DNA of 64,000 bases, taken from Fuerstiella sp. (GTDB taxonomy: Bacteria > Planctomycetota > Planctomycetia > Planctomycetales > Planctomycetaceae). The stretch spans positions 62,001 through 126,000 of the forward strand of contig JAQWOH010000007.1 of NCBI GenBank assembly GCA_029245955.1, read 5' to 3'. The notes under the pieces were generated by a model. It made no database searches. It worked only from the letters and a program-made list of their open reading frames with translations, and was not told the DNA's origin. Shown one piece after another: positions 46,999-57,065 of the stretch (within the stretch, counting starts at the first letter, position 1; each line of letters begins with the position of its first letter). The translations under genes were made by a program, and so were the position numbers.

Positions 46999-48252
46999 CT
47001 ATTGCTGTGACAGGGCTGCAATCACACCGGCAACGCTTAGTCCCAGAATCACCGTGAACAGAATCTTCCAGAGGCTGTAGGGACGTTCGCCCTGAACTTC
47101 GCCGGTGGCTGCGTTGACGAACACCTGATACGTCTTGTCACTGTACTTGTACGCCAGCAACCAGACCGGCAGAAGCAGGTGCTTGTAAGTGATGGCTTCA
47201 TAGCGACTCTTGATCGACTGGACTCGCTGAGTGTCTCCACCGATACGTTGTCGTACGTCTGACTGAAGACATTCGTCGATTCGCGACTTTGCTTCCTGAA
47301 AACAGTCGTCCAGTTCAATGTCATAAGTTCGAGCCAGGTGTCCGGCCAGCATTTGCTGGTTGAATGAAACAACTTTAGCCAGCGGCCATGGCTCCAAAGC
47401 CAGCATGAACTTGCGATTCAGGCCCGTATTGGCCAGAACAACCACGTCGTCAAAGAAACGTTGAAACCGCCCGCTGGCTGGATACCAGCGCGTTCTCATT
47501 TCCCGCCGCTTGTTCTTACCAGACCCGACGTTAACCCAGTAATGTTCGCCGCGCTGTCCGGTGTAGGCGGTAAATGTCATCGAATCCACGGTGAAGTATG
47601 ACAGGTAGACACCATTGAATTTGCCTTCTGCTCCCTGTTTTCGAAAACTGTTGGGCGCAAACCAACGCGAATCGACCCACTGTTTCAGGTTCTTGTTTGC
47701 CTGTCCCCGGTCGATCTGAAACGGAAGTACGCCATCAACGGGAATGCGGTTGTCTTCGCATTTATGTGCATTTTCCAGCTGTACGGGCGAGCCGCAGTAG
47801 GGGCAGTGAGTGCTGGTCAGAGTGCCGATGAATTCGACATTGCCGCCGCAGGAATCGCAACGGAGTTCGTTCCGGCTGGTGCTGCCGCTGACATGTTCTT
47901 CATCGCCGGTCTCGGCTTTCTTCTGTGCGGCCAGCTCACGCCAATGCCGAATCTTGTCCAGCATGGAATGGAAATCCTGCTCGACAATTGCAACATCGTC
48001 GCCGAGTTCGATTTTCCGAACATGACCACAGAACTGGCAGGCCAGGACCTGATCGCCGATCCTGAACTCCAGGTCCGCGCCACAACCATCGCACGGGAAA
48101 ATCCGTCCTTCGCCGGAATCGAATGTCTGGCCTGGAGAATCTGCTGCCTGATTGGATTGCCCGTCTACTGCACCCCCCGAGTCGTCGACTGACTCATCAG
48201 GAACTCCCCGAGACACCTGGTCGTCTGAATCGCTTAACGGGACGTCAGTCAT
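46999..48252 (-). CDS. Zinc-ribbon protein with a C-terminal membrane helix (YdjG-like)
   Basis: A 417-residue protein. Two zinc-ribbon-like CxxC pairs appear: CDGCGADLEF...CQFCG near residues 54-75, and CDSCGGNVEF...CPYCG near residues 130-155. A membrane helix follows at the C terminus (about residues 393-412, WKILFTVILGLSVAGVIAAL). This layout matches zinc-ribbon partner proteins of SPFH-type proteins, such as Bacillus YdjG, which works with YdjH and YdjI and links to the PspA envelope-stress response. The SPFH protein is the next gene upstream, about 95 bases away and on the same strand, which supports a complex. Role in envelope stress is inferred. Confidence 0.75.
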   Translation of the reverse strand: MTDVPLSDSDDQVSRGVPDESVDDSGGAVDGQSNQAADSPGQTFDSGEGRIFPCDGCGADLEFRIGDQVLACQFCGHVRKIELGDDVAIVEQDFHSMLDKIRHWRELAAQKKAETGDEEHVSGSTSRNELRCDSCGGNVEFIGTLTSTHCPYCGSPVQLENAHKCEDNRIPVDGVLPFQIDRGQANKNLKQWVDSRWFAPNSFRKQGAEGKFNGVYLSYFTVDSMTFTAYTGQRGEHYWVNVGSGKNKRREMRTRWYPASGRFQRFFDDVVVLANTGLNRKFMLALEPWPLAKVVSFNQQMLAGHLARTYDIELDDCFQEAKSRIDECLQSDVRQRIGGDTQRVQSIKSRYEAITYKHLLLPVWLLAYKYSDKTYQVFVNAATGEVQGERPYSLWKILFTVILGLSVAGVIAALSQQ

Positions 48253-48347
48253 CTTGGAGCCAAATCTCGATTGTTATTTGAATCCCGTTCGGCGGTTGCT
48301 GTGGCCGCATCACGTGAACCCTGGAGTCCGTCCGCGCGCTTCATTCA

Positions 48348-49457
<1,110 letters not shown>

Positions 49458-49912
49458 TGAGTAACTCCATCAGGTGAGGACCACAGTTACAAGCGAATAC
49501 CAGCCATCCACATTCATGAAGTCTACGAAATCCCCGGCTGAATCCAAAGGAGGAAAATTCACAGATTCGGGAACCGTAACGAGTCAAATGACAATGTAGA
49601 TCATCGCGATTTGCAGAATCTTTCGATTGCCATGGCTTCGAAACGGCCTGAACGTTCGGACATCCACGTCAATCACGAAGAATCTGGCTGACCAGGCATT
49701 GACCAATTGCTCAGTCGCGCCAGAATTGCACCTTAGAAAGTTCCTGGTTCAATTGAGTTTACGATAAGAATCAAAGGCTGACTGGGAATCAGGAAAGTCG
49801 CCGTCTGTTTTGTGGCGACGTCCGTCAGAGACTGCTGACACTGTTCCCGTGCACATTCCTGTTGAAAGTACTCAGGGCTGACCCAATTTCTCTGACGTTG
49901 AAGCGTTCGCTG
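49458..49912. other. Intergenic region between the SPFH and PhyH genes
   Basis: About 450 bases separating divergent genes. A plus-strand frame from 49862 would extend the PhyH gene by 17 codons from a TTG, but the ATG at 49913 is better. No other gene is seen. Confidence 0.35.
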
Positions 49913-50692
49913 ATGTTGAAACAGGAAGTTTGTACCGACCAGTTCTCTGCGGAGGAGCTTGAGACTTTCAGGCGGGACGGTTTTTTCGTGCAGCGGAACC
50001 TGGTGCCTTTGGAGTATGTCGAGCAAATACTGCACATTACGAACCGCGACGAGGCAGCTCACTTTGGCGATATTGAATACGAGGCAGACGTTCAATATCC
50101 AGGTGCGCCACAGTCTTTTACTGATGAAGGTGGTCGCACGATTCGGCGGCTGCGGCAGGCTTTCAGTCGAGACCCCGTGTTTGCGCGACTGGTCAAGGAA
50201 ACGTTTATTCTGAATCGGCTGCGACAACTTCTGGGTGATCAGATCGTGATGCCTCTGGCTCACCACAACTGTGTGATGACCAAACACCCACGCTACAGCA
50301 GCGATACCGGGTGGCATCGGGATACTCGTTACTGGTCTTTCTCCTCGTCCGAGCTTATCAACGTCTGGATCGCACTTGGCAGTGAAACGGAAGCGAACGG
50401 CTGTTTGCGGCTGCTGCCGGGGAGCCACAAATGGGAGCTGGATGCCGGACAGCTGGATGCCCGGCGTTTTTTTCGTGACGATGTCTCACAGAATCAGACG
50501 CTGCTGGAGACTGCCACGACGGCTGAGCTGAACGCGGGCGACGTCGTCTTCTTTCACGCTCGCTGTTTCCATTCTGCGACTCGCAACTATTCTGATCAGA
50601 CAAAGTACTCTGCCGTATTCACGTTCCGTTCGCTGGATAACCCGCCGATGCCCGGCAGTCGTTCCGCGGAACTCCCGGAACTGCTGTTGTGA
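49913..50692 (+). CDS. Phytanoyl-CoA dioxygenase (PhyH) family protein
   Basis: A 259-residue Fe(II)/2-oxoglutarate-type oxygenase. The iron-binding facial triad is visible as HxD in TGWHRDTRYWSF and the distal His in ARCFHSATRNYSD; the arginine that binds 2-oxoglutarate is probably in FTFRSLD. The start is the ATG at 49913 (MLKQEVC). The substrate is unknown; members hydroxylate acyl chains, amino acids and small metabolites. It is followed, 13 bases later, by a DUF1080 gene, so the two are likely co-transcribed. Confidence 0.87.
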   Translation: MLKQEVCTDQFSAEELETFRRDGFFVQRNLVPLEYVEQILHITNRDEAAHFGDIEYEADVQYPGAPQSFTDEGGRTIRRLRQAFSRDPVFARLVKETFILNRLRQLLGDQIVMPLAHHNCVMTKHPRYSSDTGWHRDTRYWSFSSSELINVWIALGSETEANGCLRLLPGSHKWELDAGQLDARRFFRDDVSQNQTLLETATTAELNAGDVVFFHARCFHSATRNYSDQTKYSAVFTFRSLDNPPMPGSRSAELPELLL

Positions 50693-50705
50693 AAGACCAC
50701 ATATC

Positions 50706-51740
50706 ATGAGCACCGTTTATCTATTTCGATTGGTTGCGTTGATACTGCCATTATGTGTTACCACATGCCGTGCGGCTGAACAGCCGTGGTCAGAGTTTCA
50801 GGGGGCATGGGCCTTTGTTCTGCCGGACGGCAACCCGGCCTGGCTGAAGCTGGTCGAATCGGATTCACAGCTGACGGGATCGCTGCTGTGGAGCGTCGGT
50901 AGTGCAAGACCTGTAAATTCACTGCGAGCCGATAATGGCGTACTAACGTTCGAACGAAAGGTTTCCTGGAGGCCATCTGGAGAGTCCGTCGTTAAGAACG
51001 TTGTGGGGCCCTTTCGTGCTGTGCTGCACGACGGTGCACTGCGGCTCACGTTCGAGCAGGTTACGGCGAACGACGAAGATGCCCGCCCGGAACAGCTTCT
51101 GTTGATTGGCCAGCCGATTCCACCGCCACCCAAGCAACGGGACATAAGTAAGGTGGTCTTTGGCGATTCTGTGTCCCTGCTTAACGGCAAAGATCTGTCA
51201 GGCTGGAGGCTGTCGAATCCAATGAAGAAGAACGGCTGGAGCGTCCAGAACGGCGTTCTTGTCAATGCAACGCCCAAACAGGATTTCGGGGCGTACGGCG
51301 ACTATGGGAACCTTATCACCGAAAAGTTGTTCACTGATTTCGAACTGACGCTCGAATATAACGTGCCCGTGAATGGTAACAGTGGCATCTACCTGCGAGG
51401 CATGTATGAGGCTCAGGTTGTGGACCGTGACAGCCGGATGCAGGGAATTCATGGTCCTGGAGCTATCTTCGGCAGGATTAAGCCGTCAAAGAACGTCGCC
51501 AACGCCGGTGGGGAGTGGAATACCTATGTCCTGACATTGGTCGATCGACACATTACGGCTGTATTGAATGGACAGACAGTCATCGACAACCAGCTGCTGG
51601 ATGGTTGTACAGGAGGTGGCATTCAGGCCAACGATTCACGTCCCGGGCCGATCTTTCTGCAGGGCGATCACACGGCTGTGAAGTATCGTAACATTCGCCT
51701 GCGGCCTGTTGTATCCGAGACTGACGTGTCTGGCCGATGA
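50706..51740 (+). CDS. DUF1080 (3-keto-disaccharide hydrolase-type) exported protein
   Basis: A 344-residue exported protein with signal peptide (residues 1-24). The C-terminal 200 residues are a DUF1080/LamG-type beta-sandwich: SLLNGKDLSGWRLSN, NGWSVQNGVLVN, DFELTLEYNVPVNGNSGIYLRG and YRNIRLRP are hallmark segments. Some members hydrolyse 3-keto-disaccharides. The N-terminal 130 residues form a second beta domain that I do not recognise. It is common in planctomycetes next to Gfo/Idh/MocA genes, but here its neighbour is a PhyH gene. Confidence 0.87.
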   Translation: MSTVYLFRLVALILPLCVTTCRAAEQPWSEFQGAWAFVLPDGNPAWLKLVESDSQLTGSLLWSVGSARPVNSLRADNGVLTFERKVSWRPSGESVVKNVVGPFRAVLHDGALRLTFEQVTANDEDARPEQLLLIGQPIPPPPKQRDISKVVFGDSVSLLNGKDLSGWRLSNPMKKNGWSVQNGVLVNATPKQDFGAYGDYGNLITEKLFTDFELTLEYNVPVNGNSGIYLRGMYEAQVVDRDSRMQGIHGPGAIFGRIKPSKNVANAGGEWNTYVLTLVDRHITAVLNGQTVIDNQLLDGCTGGGIQANDSRPGPIFLQGDHTAVKYRNIRLRPVVSETDVSGR

Positions 51741-51820
51741 CGTATCGTCCGCGTTGGAACCAGACTGGCTGTTCCCGACAAGTTGCGTACAAGCTGTTTA
51801 AAAACCGGTGGTAACGTGAC

Positions 51821-51875
51821 GCGTCGGCGAGGGATGTCTCTGGAGTGGCTTATTCGCAGTCCCTCGCTCACGCTT
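51821..51875. repeat. Inverted-repeat element resembling a planctomycete intergenic palindrome
   Basis: GCGAGGGA at 51827-51834 pairs with TCCCTCGC at 51860-51867, and the pairing extends outward through GCGT (51821-51824) with ACGC (51870-51873) with mismatches between. It stands in the gap between the DUF1080 gene and the isochorismatase remnant. Such units with CCCTCGCTCACGCTTCGGG have a look familiar from planctomycete genomes, but only a genome-wide count would show that it is repeated. Confidence 0.4.
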
Positions 51876-51980
51876 CGGGTTTCCCGATATGGTGCCGGAA
51901 AGGGCGGGAACTGCCTTCAGGGTTTGTCTGGGGTGGTTGTTGTGCCGTTTTCTGTCAACCGCGAGGCCCCAATAAACTAA

Positions 51981-52514
51981 ATGGCGATGCTTGTCATTGC
52001 TATGCAGGTGGAAATGCTTGAGGGCGAAACGTCGCCGGTTGATGTCGATGGTATGGTGCGTGGCATTGACTCGGTGACGCGGGCATTAGGCCCAGCCAAC
52101 GGCACCGTAATCTTTATTCAACCTTGGCGCCGGAGGACGATCTTTTTGCGCAGAACAGCCCCGGCTGCGAGATTCTGCCAACTCTGGAAGAGTCCGACCG
52201 GGACGTGGTCGTGTTAAAGACAACGTGCGACTACTTTTGCAAGACACGTCTGCAGCACGTGCTGGAGCAGCACAACGCCACAGAACTTCTGGCGCTGGTG
52301 GGGCTACGGATTTCTGCGTCGATACAACCGTCCGGGCCGCCGCCAGGCGAGGATAAGCGTTTGAGGTTGTCTGTGACGGACACACATGCGCCGATCGTCC
52401 GTCCCTTCCGGCCGCGTCTGTCATTTTCAGCATCGCAACCTCACCCGGGGTGACCTGGATTGTGCCAGGGCCCCAGTGCGTGTTGTATCGACAGCGAAAA
52501 CACAGAAAAAATGA
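51981..52514 (+). pseudogene. Isochorismatase-family hydrolase gene, decayed
   Basis: Three frames together encode one cysteine-hydrolase of the isochorismatase family. Frame one: MAMLVIAMQVEMLEGE, then SVTRALGPANGTVIFIQ (canonical VIDMQ reads VIAMQ, so even the catalytic Asp is lost). Frame two, from about 52127: EDDLFAQNSPGCEILPTLEE and TTCDYFCKTRLQHVLEQHNA. Frame three, from about 52297: ATDFCVDTTVRAAARRG, a TAA stop, then FEVVCDGHTCADRPSLPAAS. Frame one again, from about 52428: QHRNLTRGDLDCARAPVRVV, ending at TGA 52512-52514. Each of the three switches is equivalent to the loss of one base. It is clearly dead. Confidence 0.85.
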
Positions 52515-52870
52515 TGGGAGTCAGACAGGCAGGGTGCGGCTCCTGGACTGCCAGGTGGCCCGCGCTATGTCCGGTTGTAAGGGGTGTACGACCGGTCGAA
52601 ATAGAAATGCGGTCATTCTCGGGTACAACGGTCGTTACGGTATTACTGCGGTTTACGATACCACCGGCGGCCTGGGCGATCGTCAAGACGGAAGGTTGCT
52701 CTCGCCGAAAATGAAGAAGCACTGCGGTGAGGTCCCGATCAGATCCGCCTCAGCTGTTGAACGGCTCATGCAGGCGAGAAGAGGCATGAGTCGCAACTCC
52801 ACCCGAACTCAAGGAGCGGTTCGGGGCAAAGGAATCGAACACAACAACGGAAGTGATGAGGAGAGCCCCA
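52515..52870. other. Leader region upstream of the porin gene
   Basis: About 350 bases. A hairpin with a 7-base stem (CTCATGC at 52765-52771, GCATGAG at 52784-52790) lies about 80 bases before the porin start, and an AGGAG ribosome site lies about nine bases before the ATG. No gene is seen; a frame at 52450-53016 overlaps the porin and has no protein character. Confidence 0.35.
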
Positions 52871-54169
52871 ATGACCAGGAAACCGTGTTTGACAATTGCC
52901 AGTATGGCGATTCTGTCTGTCGTTGGTCTGAACGCAGTATCCGCTGCAGACGGCTATGGTCAGCAACGACAAGGTATGGTGTACAACGTTACGGACTGCG
53001 ATTACGTTTTCGGTAATTCCGGTTCCAGTTTCACCTCGCAATTTTGCAACTGCACCACGTCTGAGTGCTGCAACGACGTGGGATGCTGCAACGACGGGTG
53101 TGGCGAAGGCTGCGGCAGCAAATGCTGTCTCGGCGATGCGTGGAAGATCGACCAGTGCGATGATGGTATTGATTTCGGTGGTTGGTGGCAGCAGGGCTAC
53201 AGCAGTGCCAGCACCGGCATGTTTAATAATCAGCCTAACAGATTCAACACGAATCAGGCATGGCTGTACGCTGAGAAGGTAGCCGATGGCAGCTGCGGTA
53301 TGGACTGGGGTTTCCGTGCGGACATGATGTACGGAATCGACGCCGGCGATACGCAGGCTTTCGGTAACAACGCCGGTCGCTGGGACTTCGGCAACGGCTG
53401 GGACACAGGCGGCGGATACGGCTGGGCAATGCCTCAGTTGTATGCAGAAATTGCCAAGGGCGACTGGTCCGTCAAGGCTGGTCACTTTTACACGCTGCTG
53501 GGATATGAAGTGGTTACCGCTCCCGATAACTTCTTCTACAGCCACGCCATGACCATGTTCAACAGCGAAGCGTTCACGCACACTGGTGTGCTGGCAACTT
53601 ACGCGGCTGGTGACGACGCCACGATCTACGCTGGCTGGACTCTGGGCTGGGATACCGGCTTCGACCAGTTTGGCGGGGGAAGTAACTTTCTTGGTGGATT
53701 CAGCGTACCTGTCGGTGAAAACGCCACTTACACCTATATCCTGACGGCTGGCGATATGGGAGTGAACGGAGATGGGTACTCACACAGCAACGTGCTGGAT
53801 GTGTCTCTGACAGATAATCTGAACTACGTAATTCAGAGTGACCTGGTGTCGTTCAACCCGGTTGGTGGCGGTACTCAGCGAGCAGATGTCGGTATTAATC
53901 AGTACCTGCTGTACTCAGTCAACGACTGCCTGGGACTGGGTGCCCGCTTCGAATGGTGGAAGTCGAATGGCGGCTTCAACATGGGTTCTGCAGTGCCCCT
54001 GAACCCAACGGCCGATGCGGATTCTTACTACGCTCTGACGCTGGGAGCCAACATCAAGCCGCATGCCAATGTGATCATTCGTCCGGAATGGCGATATGAC
54101 ACGGCACCGGAAAGTGTTACCGGCTACAGCCAGGGAATGTTCGCGATCGACATGATCCTGACGTTCTAA
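52871..54169 (+). CDS. Outer-membrane beta-barrel porin (BBP2-like) with Cys-rich N terminus
   Basis: A 432-residue exported protein from the ATG at 52871, with AGGAG upstream. Residues 1-26 are a signal peptide ending near VSAADG. Next comes a Cys-rich segment of about 50 residues, with repeated CxxxxCC and GCGEGCGSKCC. The rest is rich in Trp, Tyr and Gly, with alternating strands such as WGFRADMMYGIDAGD, WSVKAGHFYTLLGYE, and a C-terminal FAIDMILTF ending in Phe, as in outer-membrane beta barrels. This is similar to a family of planctomycete beta-barrel porins. The Cys-rich N terminus could bind metal or crosslink to the cell wall. A strong terminator follows. Confidence 0.8.
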   Translation: MTRKPCLTIASMAILSVVGLNAVSAADGYGQQRQGMVYNVTDCDYVFGNSGSSFTSQFCNCTTSECCNDVGCCNDGCGEGCGSKCCLGDAWKIDQCDDGIDFGGWWQQGYSSASTGMFNNQPNRFNTNQAWLYAEKVADGSCGMDWGFRADMMYGIDAGDTQAFGNNAGRWDFGNGWDTGGGYGWAMPQLYAEIAKGDWSVKAGHFYTLLGYEVVTAPDNFFYSHAMTMFNSEAFTHTGVLATYAAGDDATIYAGWTLGWDTGFDQFGGGSNFLGGFSVPVGENATYTYILTAGDMGVNGDGYSHSNVLDVSLTDNLNYVIQSDLVSFNPVGGGTQRADVGINQYLLYSVNDCLGLGARFEWWKSNGGFNMGSAVPLNPTADADSYYALTLGANIKPHANVIIRPEWRYDTAPESVTGYSQGMFAIDMILTF

Positions 54170-54197
54170 ACAACGATTGTTCCATGAGAATGGTCTG

Positions 54198-54235
54198 AAG
54201 GCCGCCGGTCCATGTGATCGGCGGCCTTTTTTTTT
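54198..54235 (+). terminator. Rho-independent terminator of the porin gene
   Basis: A perfect 10-base stem (AAGGCCGCCG at 54198-54207, CGGCGGCCTT at 54219-54228) with an 11-base loop is followed by a run of T residues to 54235. Confidence 0.92.
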
Positions 54236-54318
54236 GTGCGCTGTCCGACACTCGCGGGGCGTGGAAACTCCGCACGGAGCCGCCCGTGGCCGCAGGGCAC
54301 GGTTCGCTGCCGCCGGGA

Positions 54319-54729
54319 TTACCAGCCTGTGTGTTCCGGGCGAACAAAGCCCCACGAGGCGGCCAAAGCATCGGCGGCTTCTTCAACGTCCGTGATCTGT
54401 CCCCATCCCCCATTGCGCAGGTAGGCATGCGCGAATTCGTGGGCGATTATGTAGTTCGCAAACGGCTCAGAGGCGGTGTTCAGCTTCGGACGGAGAACAA
54501 CGCAGCGAGTACTGTTGCCATCAAGGCCAGGTGTCGGCATCCACAGGGACCAGCCTTTGCCCGGTTCATAGTTGTCGATTGCCACGCCAAAACGAGGGTC
54601 CTGAAGGAAGTCCTGTTGCACTTCGGACGGAAGTGCCAGCAGCACAGAAAGGACTCGCTGCTGCAATACTGGATATTCCGCGAATGGCTGAATGTAGGCA
54701 GCAAAGAGTGCCTGGTGATCTGCATTCAT
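54319..54729 (-). CDS. Small zincin-like protein with HEFAH motif
   Basis: A 136-residue protein from the ATG at 54727-54729; a longer frame starts at 54873, but that extension is weak. The C-terminal part has YIIAHEFAHAYLRNGGW, an HExxH motif near residue 100, followed by an acidic EEAADALAASWGF. This is the pattern of gluzincin-type metallopeptidases, where a Glu or Asp downstream is the third ligand. There is no signal peptide. It is short, so it may act as a minimal protease or a non-proteolytic zinc protein. Family is unclear. Confidence 0.6.
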   Translation of the reverse strand: MNADHQALFAAYIQPFAEYPVLQQRVLSVLLALPSEVQQDFLQDPRFGVAIDNYEPGKGWSLWMPTPGLDGNSTRCVVLRPKLNTASEPFANYIIAHEFAHAYLRNGGWGQITDVEEAADALAASWGFVRPEHTGW

Positions 54730-54940
54730 TGGATTTTTTGTGGAAGATGTCGACTTCACGTCTCGTATTTGGCCAGGGACCCGCGAAAACACTGCGAAAT
54801 CGTGGTCTGTGAGCGTTTCATTGTATTTCACGTTGAAGAATACCGCCCCTGTTGCAACAATGCCCGGCTTCAATTTTGACTGACTGGGGCGATTTACCCC
54901 GCATTATCCAATCACATTCTACTCAGGCTGGCCGTCAGAC

Positions 54941-55189
54941 ATGGACCGCGAACGAATTGAACGACAACTTAAACTTGCCGAAAAACAGCAGGCTGATTGG
55001 GAGCAGGTACTGACGAACGACAAGGTCGAAGCCAAAGAGTGGCGTCGCAACGTCAAGTGGCGCCATCTGGACGCTGATACGCGAGCACTGAAACGTCGGA
55101 TTATTGCAGTCAAAGGCATCGAAGACCGAGAAGCAGAAGCCCTGCAGCGCAAAGCTGACAAGGTTGCCGCCACAGCTGACGCTGAGTAG
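54941..55189 (+). CDS. Small charged coiled-coil protein of unknown function
   Basis: An 82-residue protein from an ATG, almost entirely charged and helical: RERIERQLKLAEKQQADWEQ, then a central WRRNVKWRHLDADTRALKRR and a Glu/Lys/Ala-rich end. It is a likely coiled coil. There is no signal peptide. It is divergent from the zincin gene and convergent to the Gfo/Idh/MocA gene. I do not recognise a family. Confidence 0.6.
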   Translation: MDRERIERQLKLAEKQQADWEQVLTNDKVEAKEWRRNVKWRHLDADTRALKRRIIAVKGIEDREAEALQRKADKVAATADAE

Positions 55190-55255
55190 TCGTGAACACG
55201 GCCTTCGACGGCTGATGCACGAACGGCTGGTTCGATGCAAAACATTGAGCACGCA

Positions 55256-55282
55256 CGGCCCCACACGGTAAGTTTGGGGCCG
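55256..55282. terminator. Hairpin between convergent genes
   Basis: An 8-base perfect stem (CGGCCCCA at 55256-55263, TGGGGCCG at 55275-55282) with an 11-base loop. It lies between the converging coiled-coil and Gfo/Idh/MocA genes, so it could serve both. The T-run after it is weak. Confidence 0.6.
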
Positions 55283-55318
55283 CACTCTTTTGGTCTGCGG
55301 CACCTGGCGTTTTTTGCT

Positions 55319-56773
55319 CTAAACGTTCGCTGCTGACGGAACCTGAAATTCTTTGCGGTTCTCGTCCTTCAGCAGCACGTTGGCCTCACTCGCATAGTCT
55401 CCGATGTGCAGTTCCGTTGCCGGGTCAAAGGTCAGCCACGGGCCGACCACGTATTCGTTGCCGTTCTCAGGCAGGCCGACGCCATTGCTCATGGTGTCAT
55501 GCAGTTTCAGGAAATGTTCAGATGCATCCTCGTTGTCTTCGAACTTTCCGGCTCGAGCATTAAACGGAACTTTCGTTCCCAGCCGGTACGAATTATTCAT
55601 AAGGTGTCCCAGCACGCAGCCGTAGTGTGCGTCGTACACATTACCGTTGGCCATCGTGGGGTCGTTGGCTCGGCAGGCGGCAATGAAGGCGCCCCAGTTG
55701 CCGCCGGGCGTCACCTTACCATCAGGCACGTTGACGGTTTCGCCCTTGTCGCTGCCCTTTGCGTAGTACTTGCCGCGGACGATTTTACCACCGTCCTCAA
55801 AGTAGTATTCGTTCTCCACCTGACGTTCGTACTTGTCATAGTTGACGTTACGAACATTGAAGAACACCTGCTGGCCATTTGGGTATTCGGCAATTCCGAA
55901 CATCGTGTTCGGAGTCTCGCCCTGGTCGTTCCACTGAAAGCGTCCACCGATGGCCATCGCTCGCACGGGATGCGTTTGATCGGTATCGACGGCCCAGCGA
56001 GCCACATCCAGCTGGTGAGTTCCCTGGTTGTTCAGATCGCCGTTACCGCTTTTCCAGAACCAGTGCCAGTTGTAGTGAACATAATTGGCGTGGAACTCAT
56101 CGATCATGGCCGGACCACGCCATGTATTCCAGTCCAGGTTTTCCGGAGGCGTTGTAAGCGGCTTGTGTCCGATTGAGCCCCGTGGTTTGCAGCAATAGCC
56201 ATACGATATCTTCAGCTTCCCGAACTTGCCGGCCTGAATGGCTTCATGCAGCCCGGCAATTTTCGCATCACTGCGGCGTTGAGTTCCATGCTGAATGACG
56301 ACACCGTACTTCTTCTGAGCTTCCACTGCTACGCGGCCTTCACCGACATCGTGGCTCATTGGTTTTTCGACGTAGACGTGTTTACCCGCCTGAGCACCCC
56401 AGATGGTGAGCAGGGAATGCCAGTGGTTCGGCGTGGCAATGGATATCGCATCCACTGTGCCATCATCCAGTGCTGCGCGAATATCGGGCACGCCCTTCGG
56501 AGTGGACTTGCCTTCACTTTTCTTGGATACGACAGAAACGGCGCGATCAAGAACTTTTTTGTCCGGGTCGGCCACGTAGGCAATTTCGACGTTGTCGGCA
56601 CCAAGCCAGCCGCCAATATGACTTTGGCCTCGGCCGTTCAGTCCTGCGACTCCGACCCGCACTCGATCGTTTGCGCCAATGATGTTGCCGGACGCGCGAG
56701 TTCCCAGCAACAACAGAGAGGCTCCCTTGACTCCTGTATCCTGCAGAAATCCGCGACGAGTTGTTTGAGGCAT
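55319..56773 (-). CDS. Tat-exported Gfo/Idh/MocA family oxidoreductase
   Basis: A 484-residue protein from the ATG at 56771-56773, which has GGAG upstream; the longer frame adds 72 unlikely residues. A twin-arginine signal TTRRGFLQ is at residues 4-11. The Rossmann fold begins near VRVGVAGLNGRGQSH, and the EKP motif is VEKPMSHDVGEGR. The C-terminal part has YDAHYGCVLGHLMNNSYRLG and VVGPWLTFDPATELH. These are NAD(P)-dependent enzymes on sugars or polyols; in planctomycetes many are exported by Tat with bound cofactor. It is divergent from a second member, 292 bases away. Confidence 0.9.
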   Translation of the reverse strand: MPQTTRRGFLQDTGVKGASLLLLGTRASGNIIGANDRVRVGVAGLNGRGQSHIGGWLGADNVEIAYVADPDKKVLDRAVSVVSKKSEGKSTPKGVPDIRAALDDGTVDAISIATPNHWHSLLTIWGAQAGKHVYVEKPMSHDVGEGRVAVEAQKKYGVVIQHGTQRRSDAKIAGLHEAIQAGKFGKLKISYGYCCKPRGSIGHKPLTTPPENLDWNTWRGPAMIDEFHANYVHYNWHWFWKSGNGDLNNQGTHQLDVARWAVDTDQTHPVRAMAIGGRFQWNDQGETPNTMFGIAEYPNGQQVFFNVRNVNYDKYERQVENEYYFEDGGKIVRGKYYAKGSDKGETVNVPDGKVTPGGNWGAFIAACRANDPTMANGNVYDAHYGCVLGHLMNNSYRLGTKVPFNARAGKFEDNEDASEHFLKLHDTMSNGVGLPENGNEYVVGPWLTFDPATELHIGDYASEANVLLKDENRKEFQVPSAANV

Positions 56774-57065
56774 GTTGATCTCCGATTTAAATATGTGAAC
56801 TGACGAGTCAGTGACCGGTACGAAATTGCGGCGCCCGTGGATACTCAAGTTAGCAGGTCCACTGGGAATTCCCAGTGACCGCCGCGTACGCGTCACGGCA
56901 AACACCGAAGTCATTCGTAGTCGCCTGACAAGGACGGAATCGCACAGCACGCAACTGTCGATTACGGTTGCGTGCTTGAAGTTCCTCACGTCGCAAAGGA
57001 TACTGACGATCGGGTGTCGATCACCAGCGGCACACTGTTATCTTCCCTTCTGACTGAGAATATTT

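Noticed and set aside
52450..53016. A 188-codon plus-strand frame overlapping the porin start
   Set aside because: It runs out of frame into the porin gene, whose signal peptide and ribosome site are clear.
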